A stretch of 64,000 nucleotides of DNA from Solirubrobacteraceae bacterium (lineage in GTDB: Bacteria; Actinomycetota; Thermoleophilia; Solirubrobacterales; Solirubrobacteraceae), in assembly GCA_025449845.1 (NCBI GenBank), contig JANWIP010000025.1, positions 1-64,000 of the forward strand, in the 5' to 3' direction. The notes beneath the pieces are model-generated. The model saw nothing but the letters and a program-made list of their open reading frames with translations, searched no databases and was not told the origin of the DNA. Shown here in pieces: positions 24,055 through 32,664 of the stretch. Position numbers and translations under genes: made by a program. The number at the start of each line of letters is the position of its first letter. Position 1 is the first letter of the stretch.

Positions 24055-25125
24055 ATGCCCAAGACGCTCCTCACGGGCGGAGCTGGCCTCGTCGGTTCGC
24101 AGGTGGCTCGCCTGCTCGCCCAGCGCGGCGACAGCCTGCGGCTGACCGTGCGCCCGGGCACCAACCTCGAGAACCTCGACTTCCCCTATGAGGCCGTCAA
24201 CTGCGACATCCTCGACCGCCGCGCCGTGCGCCGCGCCCTGCGCGGTGTGGACCGCGTCTTTCACCTCGCCGGCAGCACCAGCCTGCGGGCGCCGATCGAC
24301 GCGCTCTTTCGCATCAACGTCGAAGGCACCCGCATCGTCCTTGAGGAGGCTCTGCGCGCGGGCGTGCAGCGCGTCGTCTACACCTCTTCGGTAGCCGCCA
24401 TCGGTCCCGCGCCGCGCGGCACCGTCGCCGATGAGACCCAGCTCTTCCGCGGCGGCTACGGCCTCTCCTACATGGACTCCAAGCACGAGGCCGAGGTGCA
24501 GGCGCTGCGGCTTGCCGCGCGCGGGCTGCCGGTGGTGATCGTCAACCCCGCCTTCGTCTTTGGCGCCGGCGACGTCAACCATTCCTCGACCGAGCTCGTG
24601 CGTCGTTGTCTGCGCCGCGAGCTGCCGGCGTACGTCGATGGCGCTCTCAACGTCGTCGATGTCAAGGACGTCGCCCGCGGCCATCTGCAGGCCGATGAAA
24701 AGGGGACCGTCGGCGAGCGTTACATCCTCGGCAATCGCAACTTCACCTTCGACCGCTTGCTCGCCGACATCGGGCGCATCTCCGGCGTCGAGCCGCCCGC
24801 GATCAAGATGCCGCTGCCGCTCGCGCTGGCGCTCGCGCGGGTGACCGAAGACATTCCCGGGCGCGCGCCCGTGACTGCCGGTGAAGTGCGCACCGCCTCG
24901 CTGTGGTGGACCTACAGCAGCGCCAAGGCCAAACGCGAGCTGGGTTACAGGCCTTCCCACCACGAGGACACGCTCTCGGAGACCATCGCCTGGTATCGCG
25001 CCAACGAACAGCGCCTTGCCGCGCCCGGTGCGCGTCAGGCGATCCCGCTGCGCCTGCTCGGCTTCGGCTTTCGTCAGGCCGACGGCGTGCTGCGCACGCT
25101 GGGGCTTGTCGACGGGGACGATTAA
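24055..25125 (+). CDS. NAD(P)-dependent epimerase/dehydratase (extended SDR)
   Basis: 356 aa. The nucleotide-binding motif is TGGAGLVGS, followed by the acidic D of CDILD, FHLAGSTS, the catalytic TSSVAAIG Ser and YMDSK (Tyr-x-x-x-Lys). The architecture is close to dihydroflavonol-4-reductase or HpnA-like extended SDRs. HpnA-type enzymes associate with hopanoid genes, but none is nearby apart from an MMPL transporter at 61 kb. Substrate unknown. Confidence 0.85.
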   Translation: MPKTLLTGGAGLVGSQVARLLAQRGDSLRLTVRPGTNLENLDFPYEAVNCDILDRRAVRRALRGVDRVFHLAGSTSLRAPIDALFRINVEGTRIVLEEALRAGVQRVVYTSSVAAIGPAPRGTVADETQLFRGGYGLSYMDSKHEAEVQALRLAARGLPVVIVNPAFVFGAGDVNHSSTELVRRCLRRELPAYVDGALNVVDVKDVARGHLQADEKGTVGERYILGNRNFTFDRLLADIGRISGVEPPAIKMPLPLALALARVTEDIPGRAPVTAGEVRTASLWWTYSSAKAKRELGYRPSHHEDTLSETIAWYRANEQRLAAPGARQAIPLRLLGFGFRQADGVLRTLGLVDGDD

Positions 25126-25177
25126 GAGGGGGAGGGGGAGGGTTGCGCCCTGCGCCGCCTCCTCCCCGCCGCTGGGT

Positions 25178-25585
25178 CTAGCCCAGACGGTTTTCGATCG
25201 ACAGCCCTGCCGCGGGCTGCGCCACTGCGCTCAGTGGCTCTGCTGTCTCCTCGGCTGCGCGCTCGACGCCCAGCGTCTGCGCCAGCTCGCCTGACTCGTA
25301 CATCTCCATCACTATGTCGCAGCCGCCTACCAGCTCGCCTTTGACGAATAGCTGCGGGATCGTCGGCCAGTTGGAGATCGCCGAGAGCTCCTGACGGATG
25401 CGGGGGTCGGGCAGCACATCGACGGCTGCGAAGGGCGCGTCCAGTGACTGCAATGCGGCCACGGTGCGCGCGCTGAAGCCGCACGCGGGCGCTTCGGGGT
25501 TGCCCTTCATGAACAGGATCGTGGGGTGCTCCGCGATCGCCTCTGCGATCGCCTCGCGGATGGGGTTGCTGTCTGTCTCTGGCAT
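25178..25585 (-). CDS. Monothiol glutaredoxin (Grx4/GrxD family)
   Basis: 135 aa, with a core of ~105 residues and a C-terminal Ala/Glu extension. The CGFS active site, KGNPEAPACGFS context, WPTIPQLFVKGELVGGCDIVMEM glutathione-binding region and helical end identify a Grx4-type protein that binds a [2Fe-2S] cluster with glutathione and BolA. It lies 33 nt downstream of bolA on the same strand, an operon that mirrors the known physical partnership. Confidence 0.92.
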   Translation of the reverse strand: MPETDSNPIREAIAEAIAEHPTILFMKGNPEAPACGFSARTVAALQSLDAPFAAVDVLPDPRIRQELSAISNWPTIPQLFVKGELVGGCDIVMEMYESGELAQTLGVERAAEETAEPLSAVAQPAAGLSIENRLG

Positions 25586-25618
25586 GGGAGGCTCCTGACT
25601 TGCAGTGGGGGCTGCTGG

Positions 25619-25885
25619 CTAGCTGGGCATGGCTTGCGCGGGCTGTGCCTGCGCGGGCTGCGCGATCTGGGTCTTCAGTGATAGCGCATGGATTGGGCCG
25701 CCGATCTCTGCGCCGAACACGTCGTATACGAGGCGGTGCTGCTCGATGCGGCTGCGGCCTGCGAACGCCTCGGCGGTCACCGTCGCGCGGAAGTGATCGC
25801 CACCGCCGGTGTAGTCCTCGACCTCCGCACGGGCTCCGGGGATCGCTGTCTCGATGCGCTGCTTCAACTCTTCGGCACTCGGCAT
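25619..25885 (-). CDS. BolA/IbaG-family protein
   Basis: 88 aa from the ATG at 25885. The class II KH-like fold is seen in ELKQRIETAIPGARAEVEDYTGGGDHFRATV, then HRLVYDVFGAEIGGPIHALSLKT, whose invariant His is present. It partners with monothiol glutaredoxin in Fe-S cluster trafficking. The gene is divergent from an A-type Fe-S carrier with only 46 nt between starts, so the three genes probably share control. Confidence 0.92.
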   Translation of the reverse strand: MPSAEELKQRIETAIPGARAEVEDYTGGGDHFRATVTAEAFAGRSRIEQHRLVYDVFGAEIGGPIHALSLKTQIAQPAQAQPAQAMPS

Positions 25886-25931
25886 ATGCTCCTCAACGGC
25901 TCTCTTTTGGGTCGCTATACTTTGGAAAGCG

Positions 25932-26285
25932 ATGATATCGATCACTGACAAGGGTGCCGAGAAGGTTCACGAGTTCCTCTCCGGCCAGGAGGCCGATATC
26001 AGCATGGCCGGCCTGCGCGTCGGTGTGCGCGGCGGGGGCTGCTCGGGCTTTCAGTATCAGCTCGCCTTTGACGAGCAGCGTCCTGAGGACATCGTTTTTG
26101 AGAGCCACGGGCTCAAGCTGCTCGTCGATAACGCCAGCCTCTCCTTTGTCGAGGGCTCCGTCATCGATTACGAGGAGAGCCTGCAGGGGGCCGGCTTCAA
26201 GGTCAACAACCCCAACGTCGTCGCCGCCTGCGGCTGCGGCTCGTCCTTCCGCGTTGCTGAGGAAGAGCAGGTTTCGGCGGTCTGA
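25932..26285 (+). CDS. A-type iron-sulfur carrier (ErpA/IscA/HesB)
   Basis: 117 aa. The three conserved Cys are present: GGGCSGFQY and the C-terminal ACGCGSSF pair. These ligate an Fe-S cluster delivered to apoproteins. VHEFLSGQ and LLVDNASLSFVEGSVIDY match the family. The start is the ATG at 25932. An upstream reading frame overlaps bolA and is not used. Divergent partner of bolA and the Grx4 gene. Confidence 0.93.
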   Translation: MISITDKGAEKVHEFLSGQEADISMAGLRVGVRGGGCSGFQYQLAFDEQRPEDIVFESHGLKLLVDNASLSFVEGSVIDYEESLQGAGFKVNNPNVVAACGCGSSFRVAEEEQVSAV

Positions 26286-26350
26286 GGGTCGGTAGGGAGG
26301 GCGCGCTCGTTGTGGCGCTCTGCGGTTCGTTATCCAGGGACCGCCGTGGT

Positions 26351-26764
26351 TCAGTTGATCGAACCGGCTGGCACGACCCACTCGCAGGGTTGTCCGGTTA
26401 CGCCAGCAATCAGATCGAAGTCCGCGTCGTAGTGCATAACGGTGAGGTTGCGTGCCTCCGCGGCAGCGGCGACCAGCAGGTCGGGCACCTTGCGACCGCG
26501 CTGGTGTCTGGACGCGAGAAGACGCTGCGCCTGCCTTGCGCGGCGCACATGCTCGGCGGTGCTCTCCACCAGCTCGAAGACCTCCATGGCGTCGGCGAGG
26601 CTGTCCCACTCGGCGGCGTTGCGGGCCGAGAAGCCGATCTCGAGGTCACTGATCCCGGCGCGGGCAAGCTCCCCGCGCCGCGCCCTCTGCTCGATCGCCT
26701 CCCGGACCGCCGGCTCACGTAGGCGAGTGAGAACGCTTGTGTCCAGAAGGTGCGTCAGCGCCAT
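26351..26764 (-). CDS. PIN-domain toxin (VapC)
   Basis: 137 aa. The VapC acidic set is present: HLLDTSVLTRL, SDLEIGFSA, VPDLLVAAAA and HYDADFDLIA. Predicted Mg-dependent ribonuclease. Its start overlaps the antitoxin end by 10 nt. A 15-nt sequence identical to the end of the glycosylase gene at 39269 lies just past its 3' end (26323-26337). Confidence 0.9.
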   Translation of the reverse strand: MALTHLLDTSVLTRLREPAVREAIEQRARRGELARAGISDLEIGFSARNAAEWDSLADAMEVFELVESTAEHVRRARQAQRLLASRHQRGRKVPDLLVAAAAEARNLTVMHYDADFDLIAGVTGQPCEWVVPAGSIN

Positions 26765-26949
26765 GCCTGCTCGCGCGGCGCGAGATCGGCGCGGGCGAGC
26801 GCGTCCAGGCGATCTGTCACCGCCGCGCTGTGATCGCCACCCACCAGGCGCAGGGCACGATTGACCGTCTCCTTGATCGTGCTCACGCCGAGCTGGGCCC
26901 TGGCGTCCTGTAGGGCCTGCTCATCTATATCCACCAGATGCTTGGCCAT
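26755..26949 (-). CDS. VapB-type ribbon-helix-helix antitoxin
   Basis: 64 aa from the ATG at 26949. VDIDEQALQDARAQLG-VSTIKETVNRALRLV is the classical VapB RHH DNA-binding segment, followed by a short toxin-neutralising tail rich in Ala, Asp and Arg. Coupled to the downstream vapC. A palindromic AT-rich site lies at 26968-26994. Confidence 0.88.
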   Translation of the reverse strand: MAKHLVDIDEQALQDARAQLGVSTIKETVNRALRLVGGDHSAAVTDRLDALARADLAPREQAWR

Positions 26950-26967
26950 CACGACCAGTATATACCA

Positions 26968-26994
26968 GCAAGTGTAGATATATATCTTCTTGCT
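26968..26994. promoter_or_regulatory. AT-rich palindromic operator before vapB
   Basis: The 12-bp perfect palindrome AGATATATATCT (26976-26987) is flanked by AGCAAG and CTTGCT. It lies 19 nt upstream of vapB and overlaps the stop codon of the neighbouring PIN gene. TATATA could also serve as a -10 element. It fits VapBC autorepression. Confidence 0.55.
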
Positions 26995-27373
26995 AAACCC
27001 GGTGCACATAAGCGCGTCTGTCGGCTGCTCTGAGCAGGTGCTCGATGTCCTTGGGGTCGCTGGTCACGACCGTGTCGCCGTCTTGGGCCGCGAGCGCTAG
27101 CGCGGCGTCTGCGATGTCGCTTGTGCGGACTGCGGCCAGTAGGCGGCCGCAGTCACGAGCTGCCGCTGGATCGAGCGGGCGCTCCAGGAAGCCAGCGAGC
27201 GCGTGGGTCAGTCTGGCTTGGCGGGCGGGATCGCGCCAGGCCTGGGCCACGCAGGCGGATGAGGTCACCGCATCGATGCCGCTTTCGGTGGCGACCGCGA
27301 GCAATGCGCCGATCTCTCGGCTGCCGCGATCCAGGGCGATCAAGCCGCCTGCGTCGAAGACGAGTGCAGCCAT
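26993..27373 (-). CDS. PIN-domain toxin (VapC-like), variant active site
   Basis: 126 aa from the ATG at 27373. The first Asp (LVFDAGGLIAL), third (TSDIADAAL) and fourth (VTSDPKDIEHL) acidic positions are present. The second, usually a Glu, reads SSACVAQAW and is lost, so activity may be reduced. The start overlaps the antitoxin coding end by 34 nt. Confidence 0.8.
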   Translation of the reverse strand: MAALVFDAGGLIALDRGSREIGALLAVATESGIDAVTSSACVAQAWRDPARQARLTHALAGFLERPLDPAAARDCGRLLAAVRTSDIADAALALAAQDGDTVVTSDPKDIEHLLRAADRRAYVHRV

Positions 27374-27570
27374 TTGCGGGCCTCCTTGAGCTCCTGCTCG
27401 GTGTAGGGGCCTCCCGTCGAGCTGGCGATCTCGGCGGCTGTGGACCGCAGTGCCTCGGCTCGCAGGCGGGCGCTTGCGGCGGCGGCCAGCCAGCCTGATA
27501 CGCCGTCTGGGCCGGCGGCGTCGCGGACACGATGGTAGAGGTTGTCGTCGAGGCTGATGCTGATCTTCAT
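27340..27570 (-). CDS. RHH-type antitoxin
   Basis: 76 aa. KISISLDDNLYHRVRDAAG is the beta-strand plus helix of a ribbon-helix-helix antitoxin, followed by a helical tail (TEQELKEARKW). It forms a pair with the downstream PIN gene. A short inverted repeat (27577-27589) precedes the ATG. Confidence 0.82.
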   Translation of the reverse strand: MKISISLDDNLYHRVRDAAGPDGVSGWLAAAASARLRAEALRSTAAEIASSTGGPYTEQELKEARKWLHSSSTQAA

Positions 27571-27576
27571 GGGGGT

Positions 27577-27589
27577 ATGGTAGCACCAT
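27577..27589. promoter_or_regulatory. Inverted repeat ATGGT-AGC-ACCAT before antitoxin
   Basis: Five-bp arms 7 nt upstream of the antitoxin start. It contains GTAGCACC, the same 8-mer found in the operator at 19370. Plausible autoregulatory site. Confidence 0.45.
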
Positions 27590-27933
27590 GGGTACGACTG
27601 TGGCGGTGTGGGTAGGTGGGTGGTGGTGGGGGCTGTCTCGCTTGCGGACACTATGCTGGCTCTCCTTCGATCCATACCGGGGCTGTTGCCGGTGTTGACG
27701 GTGGTGGGGTTTGGGGGCTTTGGCGCAGCTTGTCGATGCGCAACTCCGTCGGGGGGTGGCTGTGGCTGCTCAAGACCTCCAGGGGGATCGGGTGGTCCAG
27801 CTCCAGCACGTGGGTCTGCAGGAACTCCGCCAGCTCGGGCGCCCAGCCGATACTTGCCGCCCAGCTGTCGGCTTCGTACTCCTGCCTCTGCCACACCGCT
27901 CCCCAGGCGGGGCCCGTCAGCCACAGGCCTAGG

Positions 27934-28965
27934 TGTAGTTCCTGAGGGGGTTGTTCATCCGGGCCTCCTTGGAGGCTGGTTGGTGTCGAAGCCACCAGTT
28001 CCAAGGAGGACACCGGATGAAGTTGCACGCTAACGCTTGTCTCAGCGTCAAGGGTCGTGAGTTGCTGGTTGATCGTGTTTTGAGTGAGGGGTGGTCGGTG
28101 ATGGAGGCCGCCAAGGCGGCCGGAATCACCGAGCGCACTACGTATAAGTGGTTGGGTCGTCATGCCCGGGAAGGCCTGGCGGGGCTGCTGGATCGCTCAT
28201 CGGCACCGCTGCGTGTCGCTAACCGCACCGATGAGCGACGGGTCCAGGCGATCGTTGCGCTGCGGCGTTTGCGGCTCACGGGGGCTGAGATCGCGGAGGT
28301 GCTCGGGATGGCTCATTCGACTGTCTCTGGGATCCTCACCCGCATCGGAATGGGCAAGCTCGGGCGCCTCGGGATGGAGCCAGCTCAGCGCTACGAACGT
28401 GCGCGGCCCGGCGAGCTGATCCATATCGACGTGAAGAAGCTCGGGCGGATCGGCAGCGGAGCAGGGCATCGCGTCAGCGGCAATCGCGGTCCCGGGCAGC
28501 GCTCGCGCGGCGCCGGCTGGGAGTTCGTGCACGTCTGCATCGATGACGCGACTCGCTTGAGCTACGTCGAGGTACTCCCCGACGAGCGAGCAACGACGGC
28601 CGTCGGGTTCCTTCGCCGTGCGGTCGCTCACTTCCACGGCTACGGCATTAACGTCGAGCGACTCATCACCGACAACGGCAGCGCATACCGCTCGGCTGTC
28701 CACGCGATCGGATGCCGGACACTCGGGATCCGCCACCTACGCACCCGGCCCTACCGGCCGCAGACAAATGGGAAGGCAGAGCGGTTCATTCGCACAATGC
28801 TCGACGGCTGGGCCTACGGTGCGATCTACCGCAACAGCAAAGAGCGCACCGCCGCCCTCGCGGGCTGGCTCGACTTCTACAATCACCGCCGACCACACGG
28901 CGCCCTCAGCCACAAGCCACCCGCAGCTCGCCTACACGAGCTGAACAACCTCCTCGGGTCCTACA
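27934..28965 (+). mobile_element. IS481-family insertion sequence, apparently intact
   Basis: 1032 bp. Terminal inverted repeats are 27934-27957 and 28942-28965 (20 of 24 match), both beginning TGTAG. Flanks are CCTAGG (27928-27933) and GCTAGG (28966-28971), consistent with the CTAG-centred target and 6-bp duplication described for Bordetella IS481, with one outer mismatch. It carries a single transposase gene. Confidence 0.92.
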
Positions 28966-28970
28966 GCTAG
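28017..28970 (+). CDS. IS481-family transposase
   Basis: 317 aa. A strong AAGGAGGA lies 6 nt before the ATG. The HTH region has LHANACLSVKGRELLV and EAAKAAGITERTTYKWLGR. The DDE catalytic triad is IHIDVKKLG, LITDNGSAY and NGKAERFIR. The C-terminus has YNHRRPHGALSHKPP. Unusually the stop codon TAG (28968-28970) lies outside the element, inside the duplicated CTAG target, so the target completes the gene. Intact by all visible criteria. Confidence 0.95.
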   Translation: MKLHANACLSVKGRELLVDRVLSEGWSVMEAAKAAGITERTTYKWLGRHAREGLAGLLDRSSAPLRVANRTDERRVQAIVALRRLRLTGAEIAEVLGMAHSTVSGILTRIGMGKLGRLGMEPAQRYERARPGELIHIDVKKLGRIGSGAGHRVSGNRGPGQRSRGAGWEFVHVCIDDATRLSYVEVLPDERATTAVGFLRRAVAHFHGYGINVERLITDNGSAYRSAVHAIGCRTLGIRHLRTRPYRPQTNGKAERFIRTMLDGWAYGAIYRNSKERTAALAGWLDFYNHRRPHGALSHKPPAARLHELNNLLGSYS

Positions 28971-29706
28971 GCCGCCACGCATCAGCGCCATTGCCTTGGC
29001 GAGCGTCCATCTCGTCAGGCCCACCGTCGCCAGTGTCTTGCGTGCTCGGTGATCCATTTCCACCAGCTGGCGGGCGGGGGAGCGCGGCTGGTGCTCGTCG
29101 GGGTCCGGGGGCGCTACCAACTTCAGGGGCTTCAGCACCAGCCGGTTCACGGCCACCGTCAGCTTCGCGTCCATGCCGCGCAGGTGGCCCAGCTCGTGCG
29201 CCAGCAGTGCGGGCAGGTGGCCGTTCTGGAGTTGCAGCGCACCACTGCTCAGCATCAGGGTGTTGCCGTACACCGCTGCCTCGCAGCGCGGCTCGTCACG
29301 CACGAACCAGCTCTCCACTGCCGGCAGCGGGGTGTTCGTCCTGCTCTGTAGTTCCCTCAAGGCTCGCTCATATGTTTCGCGCTCACGCGCCGAGGGCGCT
29401 CGGCCGCCTTGTCGCTGGCGCCACCACCAGCCGCCGCCTTGCGGGGTCACGAGCGCCAGCGCCGACCACACGATTGGGCCTACCGCCGCGAGCTTTGCCC
29501 ACTCCTGGGCGTTTCCGCCCTGGCCGTTCATGTGAATGACCACGCTCGCCACGATCAGGCCTGCCACGTATCGCGCCAGCATCGCTGGCACTTCCAGCGC
29601 CACCGTCAGCGCATACAGCGTTAGCCAGCCGTGCTGCAGCTCTCTGCGTTCCCATCCCTGTTCCGGTCCTTGCATCTTCATTCACCTTCCTTTGGTTGAT
29701 TGCTCT

Positions 29707-30960
29707 TCAAAACGGCAGGTCTTCGTCTATGTGCTTGGCCTGTTCGTGAAACTGCCTCGGCTTCGGCCTCACCCGTTGCGCTGGGGCGTGGGCGTCGAGG
29801 ACCTGCGACGCGGGTAGCGCTTTGGTCAGCGCCGGCGCCTGCAGGATCTGTGTGCGCATCGCCTTGCCGCGGTTGATCACGAATGCCTCGCCCGCTGGCA
29901 GGCCTCGCACGCTGTTTGGGTCCACCTTGGCCTCCTCGCGTCGTTGCATCGAGCCTTCGCCGGTCGATCCTTCGCGCGTGTAGCGCGCGCTGTAGCGCGT
30001 CACCTGTTTCGTGCCGGCCAGCGCCACGATCTCCTCGGGCGTATTCACGCGGTGACACACCACCGTCTCCACGCTGCCCAGGATTCGCTCCGCCTCCGCT
30101 GGCTCGCCCATCCCCGCCACCACCTGGGGCACCAGCACCAGCGCCGTCCCGAAGCTGCGCGCCTGCTCCACACAGCGCGCCATCGCGGCCGCGCCCGCCA
30201 GCGCCGAGAACTCATCCACCACCAGCAGCGCCCACTCGCCAGCGCGCTTGCGGCTCGTGAACCAGTGCACGAAGTCCTCCAGCAGAAACCGCGCCAGGCA
30301 CGCCGTCTCCTCGCGCAGCCGCAGGCTGTCCAGTAGCAAATACGCGGCGCTCGCCTCCTCCCACGCCCAGCCGTCCGCTCCATCCAGCGCGCCGCGCGTC
30401 TGCTCGAAGAACGCTCCGAAGCGCAGCCGCACCTGGTTGACCTGCTGCTCACTCAGCGTGCGCACCTGCGCCGTCTCGCCGTGGGCGTGGCGCAGCGCCT
30501 GCAGATCCATCCGTGCCAGCAGCTCGCGTGAGCACCGCGGCGGCCCTTTTGGGTGCTCGCAGGCCAGGCCCACCACCACCCTTGCCAGGTCCCGATACCA
30601 CGCCGCGGGGCCCTCCTGCGCGTAGTCCACGATCTCCATCAGCTTGCCTCTCAGCTCGTGCGGCTCGCCGCGCCAGCCGTCCAATGGTTCGTTGGGGAAC
30701 ACTCGCGTCTGCCTGCCCGCGTCCGCCATCAAGCCGACGAAGCGTTCCGCCGTCTCGCGGTCGCCTTTGCCGTCCAGGTAGAACACCTTTGCCTGTGTGC
30801 CTTTCGCCACCGCCCACGCCAGGCGCAGCACCGTCTCGGTCTTGCCGCTGCCCGTCGCTCCGCACACCAGCACATGCCTGCACAAGCGCTCCTTGGAGAG
30901 GACCACGTAGCGGCCTACCACGGCCGCCAGCGATCTCGTCAGGCGCGAGTTCACGGTCAC
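29707..30960 (-). pseudogene. VirD4/TraG-like P-loop ATPase, 5' end lost
   Basis: About 415 residues are recognisable. Walker A is CGATGSGKTET and Walker B is ALLVVDEFSALAG. A mid-region helical insertion follows Walker A, and PQVVAG plus a C-terminal GLPAGEAFVI segment match coupling proteins that feed DNA or substrates to type IV secretion channels. The reading frame continues upstream only through antisense of an IS3 transposase, so the native N-terminus (normally membrane helices) was removed. The junction is between roughly 30905 and 30960. With the M48 gene it looks like the relic of a conjugative element. Confidence 0.7.
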
Positions 30961-31530
30961 CGCCCCGAACCGCCTGTGGATGACCGACATCACCGAGCAC
31001 CCAACCAGGGAGGGAAAGGTCTTCTGCTGCGTAGTCCTCGACGCGTTCTCTCGCAAGGTCGTCGGCTGGTCGATCGACACCCAGCAGAACACGCTGCTCG
31101 TCACGAGCGCCCTAACGATGGCCACAAGCGAGCGCAACCCCAGCAGCGATCTCATCATCCACTCCGACCGCGGTACGCAGTTCACGTCCTGGGCGTTCAG
31201 CCAGAAGGTCCGCGACGCCGGCCCTCGCACCGTCGATGGGAGCCGTCGGCACGCCACACGATAATGCGATGGTCCAGTCGTTCTGGGGCCGCATGCAAGT
31301 CGAGCTACTCAACCGCAAGAGTTGGCAAACCCGCGTCGAGCTCGCCGCAGCGATCCAGCACTACGTCGATAACTTCCACAACCACAGACGCCGCCACAGC
31401 GCCCTAGACATGCTCACCCCAATCGAATACGAGAACCGCTACCAATCAACGGTCGCCGCCTGATTCCAGCATCCCAAGTCCACAGAACCGGGGCAGATCA
31501 GCGTGTCCGTCAAACCGGGGACACTCCACT
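30930..31530 (+). mobile_element. IS3-family remnant with frameshifted transposase
   Basis: Only the C-terminal half of OrfB remains: APNRLWMTDITEHPT, VVLDAFSRKVVGWS and IHSDRGTQFTSW in one frame to 31264, then MGAVGTPHDNAMVQSFWGRMQ to the stop at 31463 in another. The shift fits one extra C in the CCC run near 31221. The expected catalytic Asp residues are visible. The Glu-bearing part is in the second frame. GTGTCC and GGGACAC near 31502-31525 may be its right end. OrfA and the left end are gone. Confidence 0.82.
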
Positions 31531-31540
31531 CATTGGCTTC

Positions 31541-31610
31541 TCATCACATTCCCATCGCGATCCTCTACTATAGATGTCGCCAATGCTACCTATGCCGAAA
31601 TCGTCTGGCA
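31541..31610 (-). pseudogene. Possible displaced toxin-tip remnant
   Basis: Minus-strand reading gives DFGIGSIGDIYS, similar to PIGRTGDIYN in the better remnant at 32075-32161. The similarity is short and the piece is cut off next to the IS3 right end. Weak call. Confidence 0.3.
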
Positions 31611-31623
31611 CGAGTCAGTCACC

Positions 31624-32052
31624 TTAATCCTGCTCGTCGTCCCATAGCATGACATCGACACCAACTGTGACATTATAGTCGGCCGCCCATCGGACCACAT
31701 TTGGTGGGAAAAGGATTGTCGGCGTTAGTGACGAGGTGGGTTCAGTAGCACACGTGAGGAATGCATTCACCCCAAACTCGGCGCAGACCTGCTTGAGCTT
31801 CTGCTCACCCGGCGCCATATGGGTCAACAATTCTACAAGCATCCCGTCAATCTTAATCGTGTCGCGTGGTCCGATCGTTACTCGCCACCTGTCGATAGGC
31901 CATCGACCCTTGTTACCGAGCATTGGGTCACCAGTGCGATGATGAAGGGTTGGCTCGACACCGAGTCGGGCCGTCACGGCATCCGGATCAAATGGAGCGC
32001 CTCTGAGGGTCAGAGATACCCAAACGTGAGGCAAGCTTTCGTCACGCGACAT
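31624..32052 (-). CDS. DUF4279 protein, probable immunity protein
   Basis: 142 aa, intact. HVWVSLTLRGAPFDPDAVTARLGVEPT and the GRWPIDRWRVTIGP core, then a helical MLVELLTHMAPGEQKLKQVC, match DUF4279 proteins, which are often encoded beside Rhs and other polymorphic toxins. It lies past a toxin-tip remnant and is a close paralogue of the frameshifted copy at 32202-32653. It is the only intact immunity candidate here. That it neutralises the Rhs toxin is inference. Confidence 0.8.
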   Translation of the reverse strand: MSRDESLPHVWVSLTLRGAPFDPDAVTARLGVEPTLHHRTGDPMLGNKGRWPIDRWRVTIGPRDTIKIDGMLVELLTHMAPGEQKLKQVCAEFGVNAFLTCATEPTSSLTPTILFPPNVVRWAADYNVTVGVDVMLWDDEQD

Positions 32053-32074
32053 GAAATTGACTCCTCCGCCTAAA

Positions 32075-32161
32075 GGTTATGAGATTGATCCCGACCGGGT
32101 CTCCGGCTCCGCTGCCGTCTTTGGGCTTCTGATAAATATTGCTATTATAAATGTCGCCAGT
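32075..32161 (-). pseudogene. Orphan C-terminal tip of an Rhs toxin
   Basis: The frame reads GDIYNSNIYQKPKDGSG then AGDPVGINL. The Rhs protein ends QGNIYQKPKDGSGPGEPVGVNL. The tip lies directly upstream of an intact DUF4279 gene, as the Rhs end lies directly upstream of the broken one. This is the displaced toxin/immunity layout typical of Rhs loci. Confidence 0.8.
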
Positions 32162-32201
32162 GCGACCTATTGGCTCATCAAATCCCTGCACCACTGCGTA
32201 G

Positions 32202-32653
32202 CTATCTGCTCTCCACTTCGCTCGCGTCATCATCGTCCTCCTCCCACAACATGACATCAACGTCGAGGTCAATGTTATGGCTAGCTGCCCATCGAATCAC
32301 GTCGCGTGGGAAGAAGATGTTTGGGGTCAATGAGGACTTCGGTTCGACAGCACACGCGAGTGTTGCCTCTACTCGAAGCTCAGCGCAAATCTGCTGGAGC
32401 TTCTGCTCGCCAGGCGCCATACGAGCCAGTAATTCAGAAAGCATCGCCCCAATCTCAATTGCGTCACGCGGGCCTATAGTGACTCGCCACCTGTCCTGGC
32501 GCCATCGACCCTGCGTGCCCACCATTGGATCGCCAGGGCGATACTGTAAGTCGGCTCAACGTCGAGCTCTCTCGTCACATATTTTGGATCGAACGACGAG
32601 CCCACGATGGTCAGCGATACCCACACTTGGGGAAGGGCTCTTTCCGTTGACAT
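32202..32653 (-). pseudogene. DUF4279 immunity-like gene, frameshifted
   Basis: The ATG at 32653 begins STERALPQVWVSLTIVGSSFDP and the frame breaks after DVEPTYS near 32550. The rest (RPGDPMVGTQGRWRQDRW to VDVMLWEEDDDD) is in another frame. The paralogue at 31624 is colinear across the break, so one base was lost. The gene starts 12 nt after the Rhs stop, the normal place for the cognate immunity gene. Confidence 0.8.
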
Positions 32654-32664
32654 AGTTGGCTATC

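Larger units (their letters stand above)
27651..29681 (-). pseudogene. M48 metalloprotease gene split by an IS481-type insertion
   Basis: The N-terminal part (29681 down to 28966) has two or three membrane helices and the zinc-binding HELGH in LLAHELGHLRGMD. The C-terminal part (27933 down to 27651) continues with QEYEADSWAASIG, whose Glu is the third zinc ligand, and ends at 27651. Removing 27934-28965 and one copy of the target repeat restores an uninterrupted frame (RGGLGLWLTGPAW). As it stands the chain ends inside the element, so the metal site is incomplete and the peptidase should be inactive. It follows a VirD4/TraG-like ATPase gene in the same direction. Confidence 0.9.

Noticed and set aside
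31200..31270. Programmed frameshift of IS3
   Set aside because: IS3 recoding occurs between OrfA and OrfB. This break is deep within OrfB in a CCC run and OrfA is absent.
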